From contig CAIMSU010000233.1 of NCBI GenBank assembly GCA_903844155.1, positions 1 to 64,000 on the forward strand: 64,000 nucleotides of DNA, given 5' to 3'. This document shows positions 49,646-58,336 of this stretch, one piece after another. The translations under genes were made by a program, and so were the position numbers. The stretch's first letter is position 1. Every line of letters starts with the position of its first letter. The notes beneath the pieces are model-generated. The model was given only the letters and a program-made list of their open reading frames with translations. It was not told the DNA's origin and made no database searches. Source of the DNA: an uncultured Pseudomonadota bacterium (GTDB taxonomy: Bacteria; Myxococcota_A; UBA796; SXON01).

Positions 49646-52207
49646 TCAAGGCGGCGCGGGCGAGGTCGGCGGGCTCGGAGCCGGCGACGAGTGCGTCGAC
49701 GGTTCGAGAATCGCGAGGCGCTCCCTCGCCTTTCCGTGTTTCGGGTCCAGCCGCAGCACCGCATGCCACGCGGCTGCTTCGCGACCTGCTTCCGCCTTTT
49801 CGGCGTAGAGCTCGGCCAGCCCCTCCCAGGACCACTGGTTTTGTGGGGCCACCTCGACCGACCGACGAAGGCGCGGCTCGGCCGAAGCCAGATCACCGAT
49901 GAGGAGGTACGCCCAGCCTTCCATGCCGCCCGGGCGGTCGGTCGAGGCCAGGAAGGCGCGCGCGAACCGTTCGGTGCCGGCCTTGTCGCCAGCCGCGTGC
50001 GCGATCGCAGCGAGCTGGAAGAATGGTGGTCCGAACGTGGAATCTTCGGCCCCTGCGCGCTGGTACGCATCGGCCGCCTCGGCCATCAGCCGCCGGCGTG
50101 CGAGGGCCTGCCCATATGCGTAGTCGACCTTGGCCGCCCCGACCCCGGCGCCGCGTCCGGCCGCGATGATCGCGAGATCGTCGGTGTCGAGGGCATCCGC
50201 GAGGCGGAACGCCTCGTCAGCACGCCAGAAATCGAGCGCCACCGCCCGGGCGAGGAGGTCGCGGGCGCGCGCTCGCCGGCAGTATTCGCCACCCGGAAGC
50301 CCGATCAACACCGCGGCAGCGACGAGGGCAACCCGGCCATCCTGCGGCCGTAGCGCCAGGGCCCGGTCCAGGCCAAGCTCGCTCGCCATCGCGTAGTCGA
50401 CCCGGTCCTTCCCTCCCCAAGTTCGACCGGGTGCCACCCTCGCGCTCATCCACGCGCCGGCGCGCGCGGCCCGAAGCTGCGCCCATGGGTCGACTGGGCT
50501 CGCCAGCACACCCGCCTCCGCGGCAGTCCAGCGTCGCTCGACCTCGTCGCCCCCCCTCACCACCTGCGCCGTCGAGAAATCAACAGGAACCTCGCCAAGC
50601 CGCTCCTGCCGTGACCCGCCGGCCGCATGGTCGGACCAGGCGCACAAGCTCCCAACCACCGCGGCGGCGAGGCCCAGCCCGACGCGAGCTGCGCGTCCCC
50701 AGCCCGAACCGCCGGCGACGGACCCCGTGGCGATGCCCGCGAACATCGCGACCGCCAGCGCTGTTCCGGGCGTATGGAGCGGAAAGTCTCCAAGTGATGC
50801 GCCGATGGCCGTGACGCTTGCCAGGGTCGCCCCCACGCACGCCGACGCCGCGGGCCCATGCGGCGCAACCCGAAGCCCCCGCGCGACCCCAGCGCCCCAC
50901 ACCCCGACCGCGATCAGCATCGCGCCTGTCCCGCAGACCCCCGCCTCCGCGAGCCACTCGACGATCTCGTCGTGCGCGTGGGACACGTCGTACAGATGCG
51001 AGACCGATTCGTGCAGGCCATAGGCCACCCGCCACGCCCCGAGTCCGGCGCCGAAAAGCGGCGCGTCGAGCCAGGCTTTCAGGCCGTCGTGCCAGAACTG
51101 CAACCGTGACGTGGCGCTCACGTCCGAGCTCGCGTCCAGAAGCGTGACGAACCGCCCAAACGCGCCGCGGGGGCCGAGCGCCAGGACCGCCAGCACCCCT
51201 GAGACCAGCGGGATCCCCACCCCAAACGCCAGGTAGAACGGCTCATTCCGGGTTCGCCACACCCAGACGCCCACACCCAACGCCGCAACACAGCCCCAGA
51301 TCAGCGGGCCCCGCGACTGTGCGGTGACCATCGCAACCCCCAGGAGCGCGCCGAAGAGCCCCAGCAGCACCAGCTTCGGGATCCGGTTCCCGCTCGCCTC
51401 CCAGACGCTCGGGGGCTGGCTGGACCGTCGGGTGCTCCGCCGGTGGCGCTCGATCTCCTCCGCCAGCAGCGGGAACTGTGCGCCTGCAAGCGAGCAGATC
51501 GCGCCCGTCCCGAGCGCCAGGAACAGGGCGTAGTGACCGCGGTTGATGAACGTGCCCGTGGCCGACCCCAGGTAGTAGGTCTTCAGCCCGATCCCCGTCG
51601 AAGGCCCGTTTCGCATGGCGATGCCGAAGAGCGCCTCGCCCACGGCGGCGATGATGTAGATCACAAGCACGGGCGTGCGCCACCGCTCGGACCGGCCGAC
51701 GGCGGTGCCCAGCGAATAGACCGCAAGGAAGCCTAGGATCTGCGCGAGCGCCCAGGGGAGGGCGGCGGGGAGCAGCGAGCCAGAGCGCGCGAGACCGGCG
51801 ACGCTACTCGCGAGCGGATCGAAGGGCGGGGGCGGCGTTGCAGTCGCGGCGGCCACGTCGCAGTTGGCGAGCCAGGTTCCAAAGGCCGGCCCGTCGCCCG
51901 AAAACTCCGGGGCAACCCGGTCGAGCCACGCGGCCTGTCCAGGGGCGAGGGCGTGCCGCAGCGCGTCGGGGATGGGTGCCATCTGCCAGGCCAGAACGAG
52001 GATCAGCAACGCTGCCGCGACGCGCGCCCCCATGCCCACGCGCCCGCCGGGGGAGAGCACGCCGGAAATGACCAGGCCCGTGCCCGCAAGCGCGATCGCC
52101 GTCCCGCCGTACTGGGGTAGCGTTCCTCCCTCGAGGCCGCTGGCCAGCAGTACCGCCGCCAACGCCGTACATGCGGCAACACCGTCCGCGCGGCCAGGGG
52201 TGTCCAT
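49646..52207 (-). CDS. O-antigen ligase/Wzy-like membrane protein with C-terminal TPR domain
   Basis: This 853-residue protein has at least ten membrane helices in its first ~530 residues. The Wzy_C/WaaL region includes NRGHYALFLALGTG, SRGPLIWGCVAALG, RLQFWHDGLKAWLDAPLFGAGLGAWR and SHAHDEIVEWLAEAG, the last being the WaaL-type periplasmic motif with key His and Arg. The C-terminal ~300 residues are helical repeats resembling TPRs (AYGQALARRRLMAEAADAYQR, WSWEGLAELYAEKAEAGREAAAWHAVLRLDP). It would join polysaccharide units in the periplasm. Its ATG shares a base with the BY-kinase stop (TGATG). Confidence 0.85.
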   Translation of the reverse strand: MDTPGRADGVAACTALAAVLLASGLEGGTLPQYGGTAIALAGTGLVISGVLSPGGRVGMGARVAAALLILVLAWQMAPIPDALRHALAPGQAAWLDRVAPEFSGDGPAFGTWLANCDVAAATATPPPPFDPLASSVAGLARSGSLLPAALPWALAQILGFLAVYSLGTAVGRSERWRTPVLVIYIIAAVGEALFGIAMRNGPSTGIGLKTYYLGSATGTFINRGHYALFLALGTGAICSLAGAQFPLLAEEIERHRRSTRRSSQPPSVWEASGNRIPKLVLLGLFGALLGVAMVTAQSRGPLIWGCVAALGVGVWVWRTRNEPFYLAFGVGIPLVSGVLAVLALGPRGAFGRFVTLLDASSDVSATSRLQFWHDGLKAWLDAPLFGAGLGAWRVAYGLHESVSHLYDVSHAHDEIVEWLAEAGVCGTGAMLIAVGVWGAGVARGLRVAPHGPAASACVGATLASVTAIGASLGDFPLHTPGTALAVAMFAGIATGSVAGGSGWGRAARVGLGLAAAVVGSLCAWSDHAAGGSRQERLGEVPVDFSTAQVVRGGDEVERRWTAAEAGVLASPVDPWAQLRAARAGAWMSARVAPGRTWGGKDRVDYAMASELGLDRALALRPQDGRVALVAAAVLIGLPGGEYCRRARARDLLARAVALDFWRADEAFRLADALDTDDLAIIAAGRGAGVGAAKVDYAYGQALARRRLMAEAADAYQRAGAEDSTFGPPFFQLAAIAHAAGDKAGTERFARAFLASTDRPGGMEGWAYLLIGDLASAEPRLRRSVEVAPQNQWSWEGLAELYAEKAEAGREAAAWHAVLRLDPKHGKARERLAILEPSTHSSPAPSPPTSPAPP

Positions 52208-54339
52208 CAGGCCCGCGTACTCTTGGCGACCTCGTCCCGGTCGGCCCCGTAGTACGTGTAGTAGTAGTAATAACCGTAGCTTTTCCGCTGGATGTCAAAG
52301 TCGTTCAGGATGACCCCGATGAGGCGCGCGTCCACGTCCTTGAGCTGACGCTTGGCCTGGGCGACGAGGTCTTTCGCGACCTTGAAGCTCTTGATCACCA
52401 TGATGACGCCGTCCACCTCCGTCGACAACACGACCGCGTCCGTCACTGCGACCACGGGCGGCGAGTCGATGATGACGAGGTCGAACAGCTCATTGAGGCG
52501 GTCGAGGGCCGCACGGCACCCGTCCGAGCCAAGCTGCTCGGCCGGGTTGGATGGGCGCGGGCCGGAAGGCAGGATGTAAAGCCCCTGCTGTGGGGTGAGC
52601 TGGCAGACGTCCTCGGCTTTGGCCTCGCCGCGGATCAGCGAGGAGAGCCCCTGCTCGTTCTCCAGCCCGAACGCGTGGTGGAGCGAGGGGCGACGCAGAT
52701 CCGCGTCCACCAGGCAGACCCGACGGCCCGCGCTCGCAAAGGTGATCCCGAGGTTGATGCTGGAGGTCGTCTTGCCCTCGCGAGGTCCGGAGGAGGTGAT
52801 CAGCAACCGTCGAGGCGGGCCGCCGTCCTCCCGCGCCATGAAGTTCACGTTCGTCCGGATGTTTCGACAAAACTCCGCGAAGGCGCTCTTGGGGTACTTG
52901 AATGCGTAGAGGTACCGCTCCCGCGCCATCTCCCACCCATCGCCAGCCAGCCCGGGCACGCTGGGGATGATGCCGAGGAAGGGGATGCCGAGCGCCTCGA
53001 CCTCCTCGCGGGTCTTGATCGTGGTGTCCATGTAGTCGAAGAAGAGCGCGAGGGAGACACCAGCGAGCAACCCGGCCATGACCGCGAGGACGAAGTTGCG
53101 CAGATAGTTTGGCTCAACCGGATCCTTCTTCACCTCCGAGGGGTCGATGATGCGGACGTTGTTCTCCTTGAGCGACGACGCGACGCTCATCTCCTGCTGC
53201 TTGGAGACGAGCTGCTGGTAGATGTCCTTCTTGGAGTCAACCGTGCTGCGAAGCAGGTTGTACTGGCTCTCTTCGCCACTGCCCCCGAGCGTGTCGCTGG
53301 TGAGCTGGTTGATGGCGGCGTCGAGCAGCGCCTCCTGATCCTTGGCCTGGTTCAAGGCGGACTCGCGCCGCGACATCTCCGCGCGGACCTCGTTCTGGAT
53401 CTGCTCCTGCACGTCGGCAAGCCGCCCATTCACCTCCACCATCTTCGGGTGATTCTCGAGGTAGGTCAGGGACAACGCCTGCTTGTCGTTGAGCAACGTG
53501 GCGTAGCTCTCCCGGAGCTTGTCCATCACGGAGGAGGACACGAGGAGCGAGAGTCGGCGCGGGTCCTTCTCGGTCTGCAACGACTCCGCCATGTTGTCGC
53601 GCTCGCTTTGCCGACTCGCCAGATCAGCCTGGGCCAACGCTTTCTTTCTCGACAGCTCCTCCAACTGCTGCGTCACGAGGTTGGACTTCTCCTCCGTGGA
53701 GAGCGCAATCGTGTTGTGCTCCTTCCGAAAGTCAAGGAGCTTTGCCTCGGAGTCCTTCATCTCCGCCTCCGTCCGCGCGGTTTCGTCGGCGAGGAAGTGG
53801 AGGCCGTCGGAGACACCCTGGTTCACCTCCTGGAGGTTGCGTTCGACGAAAACCTCGCCCCAGGCTTGGCAGATCTGCTGCGCGAGCTGCGGATCGCTGT
53901 TCCGGACGTACAGCCAGACCAGGCGGGTCTTGGCGACGGGCTCGATGTCGATCATCTCCAGTAGCGCCTGAACCGGCTCGTCAAGCCCCTTGAATTGTGG
54001 GTTCTCGGCCAGGTTCAGCCGGTCCATGACCGCCTTCGCCTGCACGCGCGCCCGGAGCTTGCGGTGTTGTGTCGCGAAATAGTCCTGGTCGGACTGGTAC
54101 TGTCCCGTGCCGTAGATCCCCATCGCGTTCAGGTTGTTGTAGGCCTGCGGTTGCGCGTCGATTTGCAGGGACGAGCTCGCCTCGTAGACGGGCGACGTGA
54201 GCAGGGTGACGAGCGACACGCTGACGACGATGAGGGAAAACGCCGTGATCAGCGTCCAGATCCGCTTACGGACGGTCCGCCAGTAATCCCGCAGATGCAA
54301 CATCTCCGTGAGGGATTCACCGCTGTCTTCGTCCCGCAT
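52207..54339 (-). CDS. Wzc-type chain-length regulator with tyrosine autokinase (BY-kinase)
   Basis: The protein has 710 residues. The N-terminal Wzz domain starts with a membrane helix (ALITAFSLIVVSVSLVTLL as IWTLITAF...), has a long periplasmic coiled coil (about 150-390) and a second helix (FVLAVMAGLLAGVSLALFF). The cytoplasmic kinase has Walker A SSGPREGKTTS, Walker A' CLVDADLRRPSLH and Walker B LFDLVIIDSPPV. The C-terminal tail has the autophosphorylated Tyr cluster SYGYYYYYTYYG. Such proteins control export and length of capsule or exopolysaccharide. The ATG at 54339 (MRDEDSGES) is chosen; an open frame continues upstream. Confidence 0.92.
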   Translation of the reverse strand: MRDEDSGESLTEMLHLRDYWRTVRKRIWTLITAFSLIVVSVSLVTLLTSPVYEASSSLQIDAQPQAYNNLNAMGIYGTGQYQSDQDYFATQHRKLRARVQAKAVMDRLNLAENPQFKGLDEPVQALLEMIDIEPVAKTRLVWLYVRNSDPQLAQQICQAWGEVFVERNLQEVNQGVSDGLHFLADETARTEAEMKDSEAKLLDFRKEHNTIALSTEEKSNLVTQQLEELSRKKALAQADLASRQSERDNMAESLQTEKDPRRLSLLVSSSVMDKLRESYATLLNDKQALSLTYLENHPKMVEVNGRLADVQEQIQNEVRAEMSRRESALNQAKDQEALLDAAINQLTSDTLGGSGEESQYNLLRSTVDSKKDIYQQLVSKQQEMSVASSLKENNVRIIDPSEVKKDPVEPNYLRNFVLAVMAGLLAGVSLALFFDYMDTTIKTREEVEALGIPFLGIIPSVPGLAGDGWEMARERYLYAFKYPKSAFAEFCRNIRTNVNFMAREDGGPPRRLLITSSGPREGKTTSSINLGITFASAGRRVCLVDADLRRPSLHHAFGLENEQGLSSLIRGEAKAEDVCQLTPQQGLYILPSGPRPSNPAEQLGSDGCRAALDRLNELFDLVIIDSPPVVAVTDAVVLSTEVDGVIMVIKSFKVAKDLVAQAKRQLKDVDARLIGVILNDFDIQRKSYGYYYYYTYYGADRDEVAKSTRA

Positions 54340-54388
54340 TCCCCGACGGGGACGATGCGGGCGGGTACTGGACTGCGGGGGAGCGGCC

Positions 54389-56089
54389 ATGAGCTTTCTG
54401 CAAGATACCCCGGACGTTGGGACGTGGCGCGTTCCGGTTACTCTGAACGGGATGCCCCCCGTCCCTCGCGCAGTCGTCATCGGCCTCGACGGCGCCACGT
54501 GGTCGCTGCTGGACCGATTCATCGCGCGAGGCGTCATGCCTACGCTCGGGCGCCTCCGCGCAGAGGGCGTTCACGGGCCGCTCCAGAGCGTCATCCCGCC
54601 GATGACCGCGACCGCCTGGACCGCCTACCAGACCGGAAAAGGGCCTGGAAAGCACGGCATCTTCGACTGGACCGAGCCCGTCCCCGGCAGCTACCTCTAC
54701 CGGCCGATCGACTCAACCCGGGTACAATCGCGCACGTTGTTCGAGGATCTCTCCGTTCGCGGCCGTCGCGTCGCGACCGTCAACCTCCCCCTCACCTTCC
54801 CCGCCCGCGCGATCAACGGGATTGCCGTTGGCGACATGCTCTGCCCGTCCAAGGAGACGCCTGGCTTCACGTTCCCGCATTCCTTCAAGGGTGAGCTCGA
54901 TCGCATCGTTCCTGACTATGTGATCGACACCCACCTCTGCGAGAGCGAAGGCGACATCCTGCCGTTCCTCGACCGCCTGCGCGCGATGATCGAGGGCAAG
55001 CGCACGCTCATCAAGCACCTGATGGGAAGCGAGCCGTGGGACGTCTTCTGCGCCGTCTGGGTCGAAATGGACCGGATGCAGCACTGCATGTGGCACATCT
55101 TCGATGAGCAGCATCCGCGATACGACGCCGGGCTGAACCAGAAGTACGGTACGGCGATCCTTACGATCTACACGCTGCTCGACACGGCCGTCGCGGAGAT
55201 GATGGCGCTGGCGGGCGACGCGAACGTCTACTTCATCAGCGACCATGGTTTTGGGCCCTGTCGCTACAAGGTGTTCCTCAACACGTGGCTGGCGCAGGAG
55301 GGATTCCTGGCGTTCAAGAAGGGTGGTCGCGCACAGCGGGATCGCCTGCGAGTAGCGCGGGGTCTGCTGGGGCGGGTGGGGATGGACACGCGCAAGATCC
55401 TGGCCCTCGCCGAGCGGTTCGGCGGGCGATCGCTGGTCAGCGGCGACTCACTGTCCAGGTTTGCAGCCGAGATCGACTGGGAGCACACGAGCGCGTACTG
55501 CCACGGCACCAACGCGATCCGCGTGAACCTGGCAGGGCGCGAGCGTTCCGGGTCGGTCTCCCCCGACCAGTACGGCGACGTCGTGCAGGCCCTCAAGGCC
55601 CGCCTTCTGGAGGTCAAGGATCCCGAAGGTGACAGGGTGATCCACCGCGTCTGCCACCGCAACGAGCTGTACACCGGCCCGGAGACCGACAACGCTGCCG
55701 ACGTGCTCATCGCCGATCACGACGACAGCGTGTGGTTCTACTACTCCGAGGGCGAGGTGCCCGGCGCGGTCTTTGAGCCGTCCGGGTGGGCGAGCGGCAA
55801 TCACAAGTCGGACGGGCTTTTTCTGGCGATCGGCCCGGACATCAAGCCCGGAGCTCGGGTCGACGATGCCAACATCGTGGACATCCTGCCGACGCTGTAC
55901 GCCGCGCTGGGCGAGCCGATCCCGGACGACGTCGATGGGCGCATCCTCCGCACGATCTTCAGGCCCGGCCACGTCCAACGCCCGCTCTGGCGCGAGGCCG
56001 AGGCCTGGACCCGCGCCGCTGGGACACAGTCCACCGCCAACGACAGCGCGATCACCGAGCGACTGCAGGGGCTTGGCTACCTCCAGTGA
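54389..56089 (+). CDS. Alkaline-phosphatase-superfamily phosphodiesterase
   Basis: This ~566-residue protein belongs to the type I phosphodiesterase/nucleotide pyrophosphatase group. Metal-site motifs are VVIGLDGATWSLLD, MTATAWTAYQTGKGPGKHGIFDW (nucleophile Thr), and ISDHGFGP, NHKSDGLFLAIGPDIKPG and ANIVDILPTLYAALG. Members next to polysaccharide loci may transfer or remove phospho-groups on glycans or lipids. The ATG at 54389 has GGGGAG six bases before it; the Met at 54452 is the alternative and is closer to the family start. Its stop codon falls within copy 2 of the dispersed repeat. It is divergent from the BY-kinase gene. Confidence 0.85.
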   Translation: MSFLQDTPDVGTWRVPVTLNGMPPVPRAVVIGLDGATWSLLDRFIARGVMPTLGRLRAEGVHGPLQSVIPPMTATAWTAYQTGKGPGKHGIFDWTEPVPGSYLYRPIDSTRVQSRTLFEDLSVRGRRVATVNLPLTFPARAINGIAVGDMLCPSKETPGFTFPHSFKGELDRIVPDYVIDTHLCESEGDILPFLDRLRAMIEGKRTLIKHLMGSEPWDVFCAVWVEMDRMQHCMWHIFDEQHPRYDAGLNQKYGTAILTIYTLLDTAVAEMMALAGDANVYFISDHGFGPCRYKVFLNTWLAQEGFLAFKKGGRAQRDRLRVARGLLGRVGMDTRKILALAERFGGRSLVSGDSLSRFAAEIDWEHTSAYCHGTNAIRVNLAGRERSGSVSPDQYGDVVQALKARLLEVKDPEGDRVIHRVCHRNELYTGPETDNAADVLIADHDDSVWFYYSEGEVPGAVFEPSGWASGNHKSDGLFLAIGPDIKPGARVDDANIVDILPTLYAALGEPIPDDVDGRILRTIFRPGHVQRPLWREAEAWTRAAGTQSTANDSAITERLQGLGYLQ

Positions 56090-56150
56090 GAATCCTCCTC
56101 CCGAAATTCGCAACCTCGCGTGATGAAGTGCACGCCGAGCATTGTAACGG
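56083..56150 (+). repeat. Dispersed repeat, copy 2 (diverged)
   Basis: The segment shares aatcctcctcccg, ttcg, gtgcacgccga and gtaacgg with copy 1 in the same order and spacing, but the central hairpin has decayed (gaaattcgc...gatgaagtgc). It begins inside the end of the phosphodiesterase gene. Confidence 0.6.
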
Positions 56151-56163
56151 CCCGAGACAAAGC

Positions 56164-56218
56164 TCATCCCGCATTTCGTATCCAGGCGAGGTGAAATGCA
56201 TGCCGAGGATTGTCACGG
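56164..56218 (+). repeat. Dispersed repeat, copy 3
   Basis: This copy retains the hairpin GCATTTC...GAAATGC with gtatccaggcga between. It is about 90% identical to copy 1 over 50 bp. It lies about 70 bp after copy 2 and directly upstream of the methyltransferase gene, so it may affect that gene's expression. Confidence 0.7.
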
Positions 56219-56246
56219 TGAGGAACGAGCACGTGAGTTCCGGGCG

Positions 56247-57242
56247 ATGAACATGATCTTTCGCGACCCGATCGACCACAGCGCCCTGACGCAGGAGGCC
56301 GCGGGCCTCCGCTCGTCGTCCGGCCGACTCTACCCAACGCGGGCGGGTGGCTGGGACTTGAGACCGGAAGCAGCCGAGACAGGCACGACGGACAAACACG
56401 CCGCAGCTCAGGCCGAGATCTACGACGGGATGACGGGCGAGCCGAGCGACTTTGACTACCCGCACAACCTCACCCTCGTGCACCAGCGTGGCCTGTTGGA
56501 GCGACTGGTGCTCCACGCGGGGGACGCCGTCCTTGAAGTCGGGGGCCATCGCTCTGGCGTGCTGGCCTGGCTGGAACGCCATCGCGGTATTCATGGTTTT
56601 GGACTTGATATTTCGCCGGCCTGGGTGGCGGCGCAGAACCAGGCCTGCCTGGCCCGCGGCGGGCGCTCGACCTGGGTCCTCGGCAACGCCGAGCGTCTTC
56701 CGTTCGCGGACGGCGCTTTTCGCGCGATCGTCGCGTTCGACGTTTTCGAGCACCTGGGGAACCTGCGCGCGGCGTTGGAGGAGTGCGTTCGGGTTCTCTC
56801 CACGGGCGGCATGCTTGTCTGCCACATGCCCGTCGCCGACATCGCCTGGTCGTTCGACGGTTTTCAGCGATGGTCGGACGCGGCGGGGTTCGCCGCGCGT
56901 CAAGCCTCGGTCGGGCACTACCACGAGCGGATGCCGGCTCGCCGCCTCATGCGAACGATGATGGAGCAAGCAGGGTTTCAGGTCCTCGACATGACGAACT
57001 TCAACGTGTGGCTGCAGCCGCTCCACGACCATCGACTGATGCCCGCGCTCGGTCGAGTTCGGCATCGTCGCGACAAACCATCGACCAGGGCGGCGAAAGC
57101 TGGACCGGCCGGCCCCAGCCGCTTCCAACGGCTCTACGCGACCAGCGTGATCCCCATCGCCCGCGCGCTGACATCGCTGGACGAGGTCGGCGCGGTGCTG
57201 GACATCGGCGGATCGTGCTCGTTCGTGGCGCGGAAGCCCTGA
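56247..57242 (+). CDS. Class I SAM-dependent methyltransferase
   Basis: This 331-residue enzyme has motif I VLEVGGHRSGVLAWL, motif II GFGLDISPAWV, NAERLPFADGAFRAIVAFDVFEHL (motif IV region) and ALEECVRVLSTGGMLVCHMPV. The N-terminal segment (DPIDHSALTQE...LYPTRAGGWDL) is typical of methyltransferases with a short zinc-free lead. The C-terminus (about 265-331) is of low similarity. Substrate unknown; the location suggests a sugar or lipid. The ATG at 56247 or 56253 may be used. Confidence 0.82.
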   Translation: MNMIFRDPIDHSALTQEAAGLRSSSGRLYPTRAGGWDLRPEAAETGTTDKHAAAQAEIYDGMTGEPSDFDYPHNLTLVHQRGLLERLVLHAGDAVLEVGGHRSGVLAWLERHRGIHGFGLDISPAWVAAQNQACLARGGRSTWVLGNAERLPFADGAFRAIVAFDVFEHLGNLRAALEECVRVLSTGGMLVCHMPVADIAWSFDGFQRWSDAAGFAARQASVGHYHERMPARRLMRTMMEQAGFQVLDMTNFNVWLQPLHDHRLMPALGRVRHRRDKPSTRAAKAGPAGPSRFQRLYATSVIPIARALTSLDEVGAVLDIGGSCSFVARKP

Positions 57243-57292
57243 ACCAGAGCGGTGCCGTTGTGCCTCCGTCCGGCTGCGATTACACTTCAACC

Positions 57293-58186
57293 ATGAGCTA
57301 TCCTCGCAACAGCATGATTCTGGGTCCTGGACCCTTCAAGGCCAAGGATCTGCCCAGCGGCGCTGAGTACGAGCTCGACAACGGCCACCCGATCCACTGT
57401 CTGCCCACGCGGCAGCGCGGCGGTCGCGCGCAAGCGATCGGCGCTGCGGTGATCCGCACGGACCCGCTCGTTCAGTCCTGTGGCGTCGAGATCGGCTTTG
57501 AGCTCGATGAGGGCACTGTGCGCGCCCCGGACGTGTCGGTGACGACCAGCGCCACGGAGGATGGTTGGGCGACCACGGCACCGCCCCTCGCCATCGAGTA
57601 CGCCGACACCGGGCAGGACGAGAACGAACTGCAGCACAAGATCGAACAACTTCTTCGCGCCGGGTCGCGCGAGATCTGGGTCGTGCGCCTCCACAAGATC
57701 CGGCGGGTGGAGGTCTACACGCTCGGCGCCGATGGACACGTGGCGAGGCGAGTCGCGCACGCGAGCGAGGAGCTCGCCCTGCCTGGCGTTCTCGGGCGTC
57801 CGGTCCCCGTCGCCGCCCTGTTCGATCCGCAGGCTGCGGACCTTCACACGTTTCACAACCTGCTCGCCCGGTACGGCTACGAGCACCCGGAGCAGGCGCG
57901 CGAAGAAGGCCGTGAAGAAGGCCGCGAAGAAGGCCGCGAAGAAGGCCGCGAAGAAGGCCGCGAAGAAGGCCGCGAAGAAGGCCGCGAAGAAGGCCGCGAA
58001 GAAGGGCGGGAGGAGGGGCGTGAAGAGGGGCGCACGGCGGCGCGAATCGAGGCGTTGGTCGGTGTCGGCGTCACCGTCGCGCCGGAAGATCACGCCTTGA
58101 TCGCCAGCATGACGCCTGACGCGATGAGCGAGGTGCTGAAACGCGCGTTCGCCAGCCCCGGGCGCGCCCTTCGCGACCTGGTGTGA
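57293..58186 (+). CDS. Uma2-type PD-(D/E)XK nuclease-like protein with (REEG)11 tail
   Basis: This 297-residue protein has the Uma2/DUF820 core: LPSGAEYELDNGHPIHCLP, GTVRAPDVSVTTS (Asp), PPLAIEYADTG (Glu), KIEQLLRAGSREIWVVRLHKIRRVEVYT (Lys and tail strand). After about residue 200 it has eleven REEG tetrapeptides, then a helical end (ARIEALVGVGVTVAPEDHALI). The core is a predicted endonuclease fold; the activity of Uma2 proteins is not settled. The REEG run would be a highly charged helix. The ATG at 57293 is supported by the family start. Confidence 0.82.
   Translation: MSYPRNSMILGPGPFKAKDLPSGAEYELDNGHPIHCLPTRQRGGRAQAIGAAVIRTDPLVQSCGVEIGFELDEGTVRAPDVSVTTSATEDGWATTAPPLAIEYADTGQDENELQHKIEQLLRAGSREIWVVRLHKIRRVEVYTLGADGHVARRVAHASEELALPGVLGRPVPVAALFDPQAADLHTFHNLLARYGYEHPEQAREEGREEGREEGREEGREEGREEGREEGREEGREEGREEGREEGRTAARIEALVGVGVTVAPEDHALIASMTPDAMSEVLKRAFASPGRALRDLV
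57899..58030 (+). repeat. 12-bp microsatellite-like repeat, 11 units
   Basis: Eleven 12-bp units (mostly cgcgaagaaggc) encode Arg-Glu-Glu-Gly. The central seven are identical; the first and last units vary at third codon positions. Unit length keeps the frame, so copy number can change without breaking the gene. Confidence 0.95.
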
Positions 58187-58330
58187 GCGACGACGACCTA
58201 CGGCAGCGATGACCTCGACGGGTTCATCTGGCGACACGGTGGCTTCGTCATGGCGATCCCACCGGAGACCGAGCGTGAACTCCTCACGGAGATCCTCGGG
58301 ATCCTCCGCCAGCCGCTCCCCTCGCCCTGA
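58187..58330 (+). pseudogene. In-frame coding-like remnant after the Uma2 stop
   Basis: The Uma2 frame stays open for 47 codons after its TGA, with the peptide TYGSDDLDGFIWRHGGFVM, then AIPPETERELLTEILGILRQ. The second part resembles a short amphipathic helix, and a Met lies inside at 58250. No good Shine-Dalgarno is seen. It may be the broken end of a longer protein or a very small gene. The 150-bp gap holds nothing else recognised. Confidence 0.3.
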
Positions 58331-58336
58331 CCGTCC

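Noticed and set aside
29898-56218. Integron attC sites for the dispersed repeat
   Set aside because: No paired GTTRRRY-type core ends were seen, copies are in opposite orientation far apart, and no integron integrase is in the window.
57899-58030. Possible CRISPR array or minisatellite with spacers
   Set aside because: Units are contiguous 12-bp codon repeats without spacers inside a coding frame. No cas genes are present in the window.
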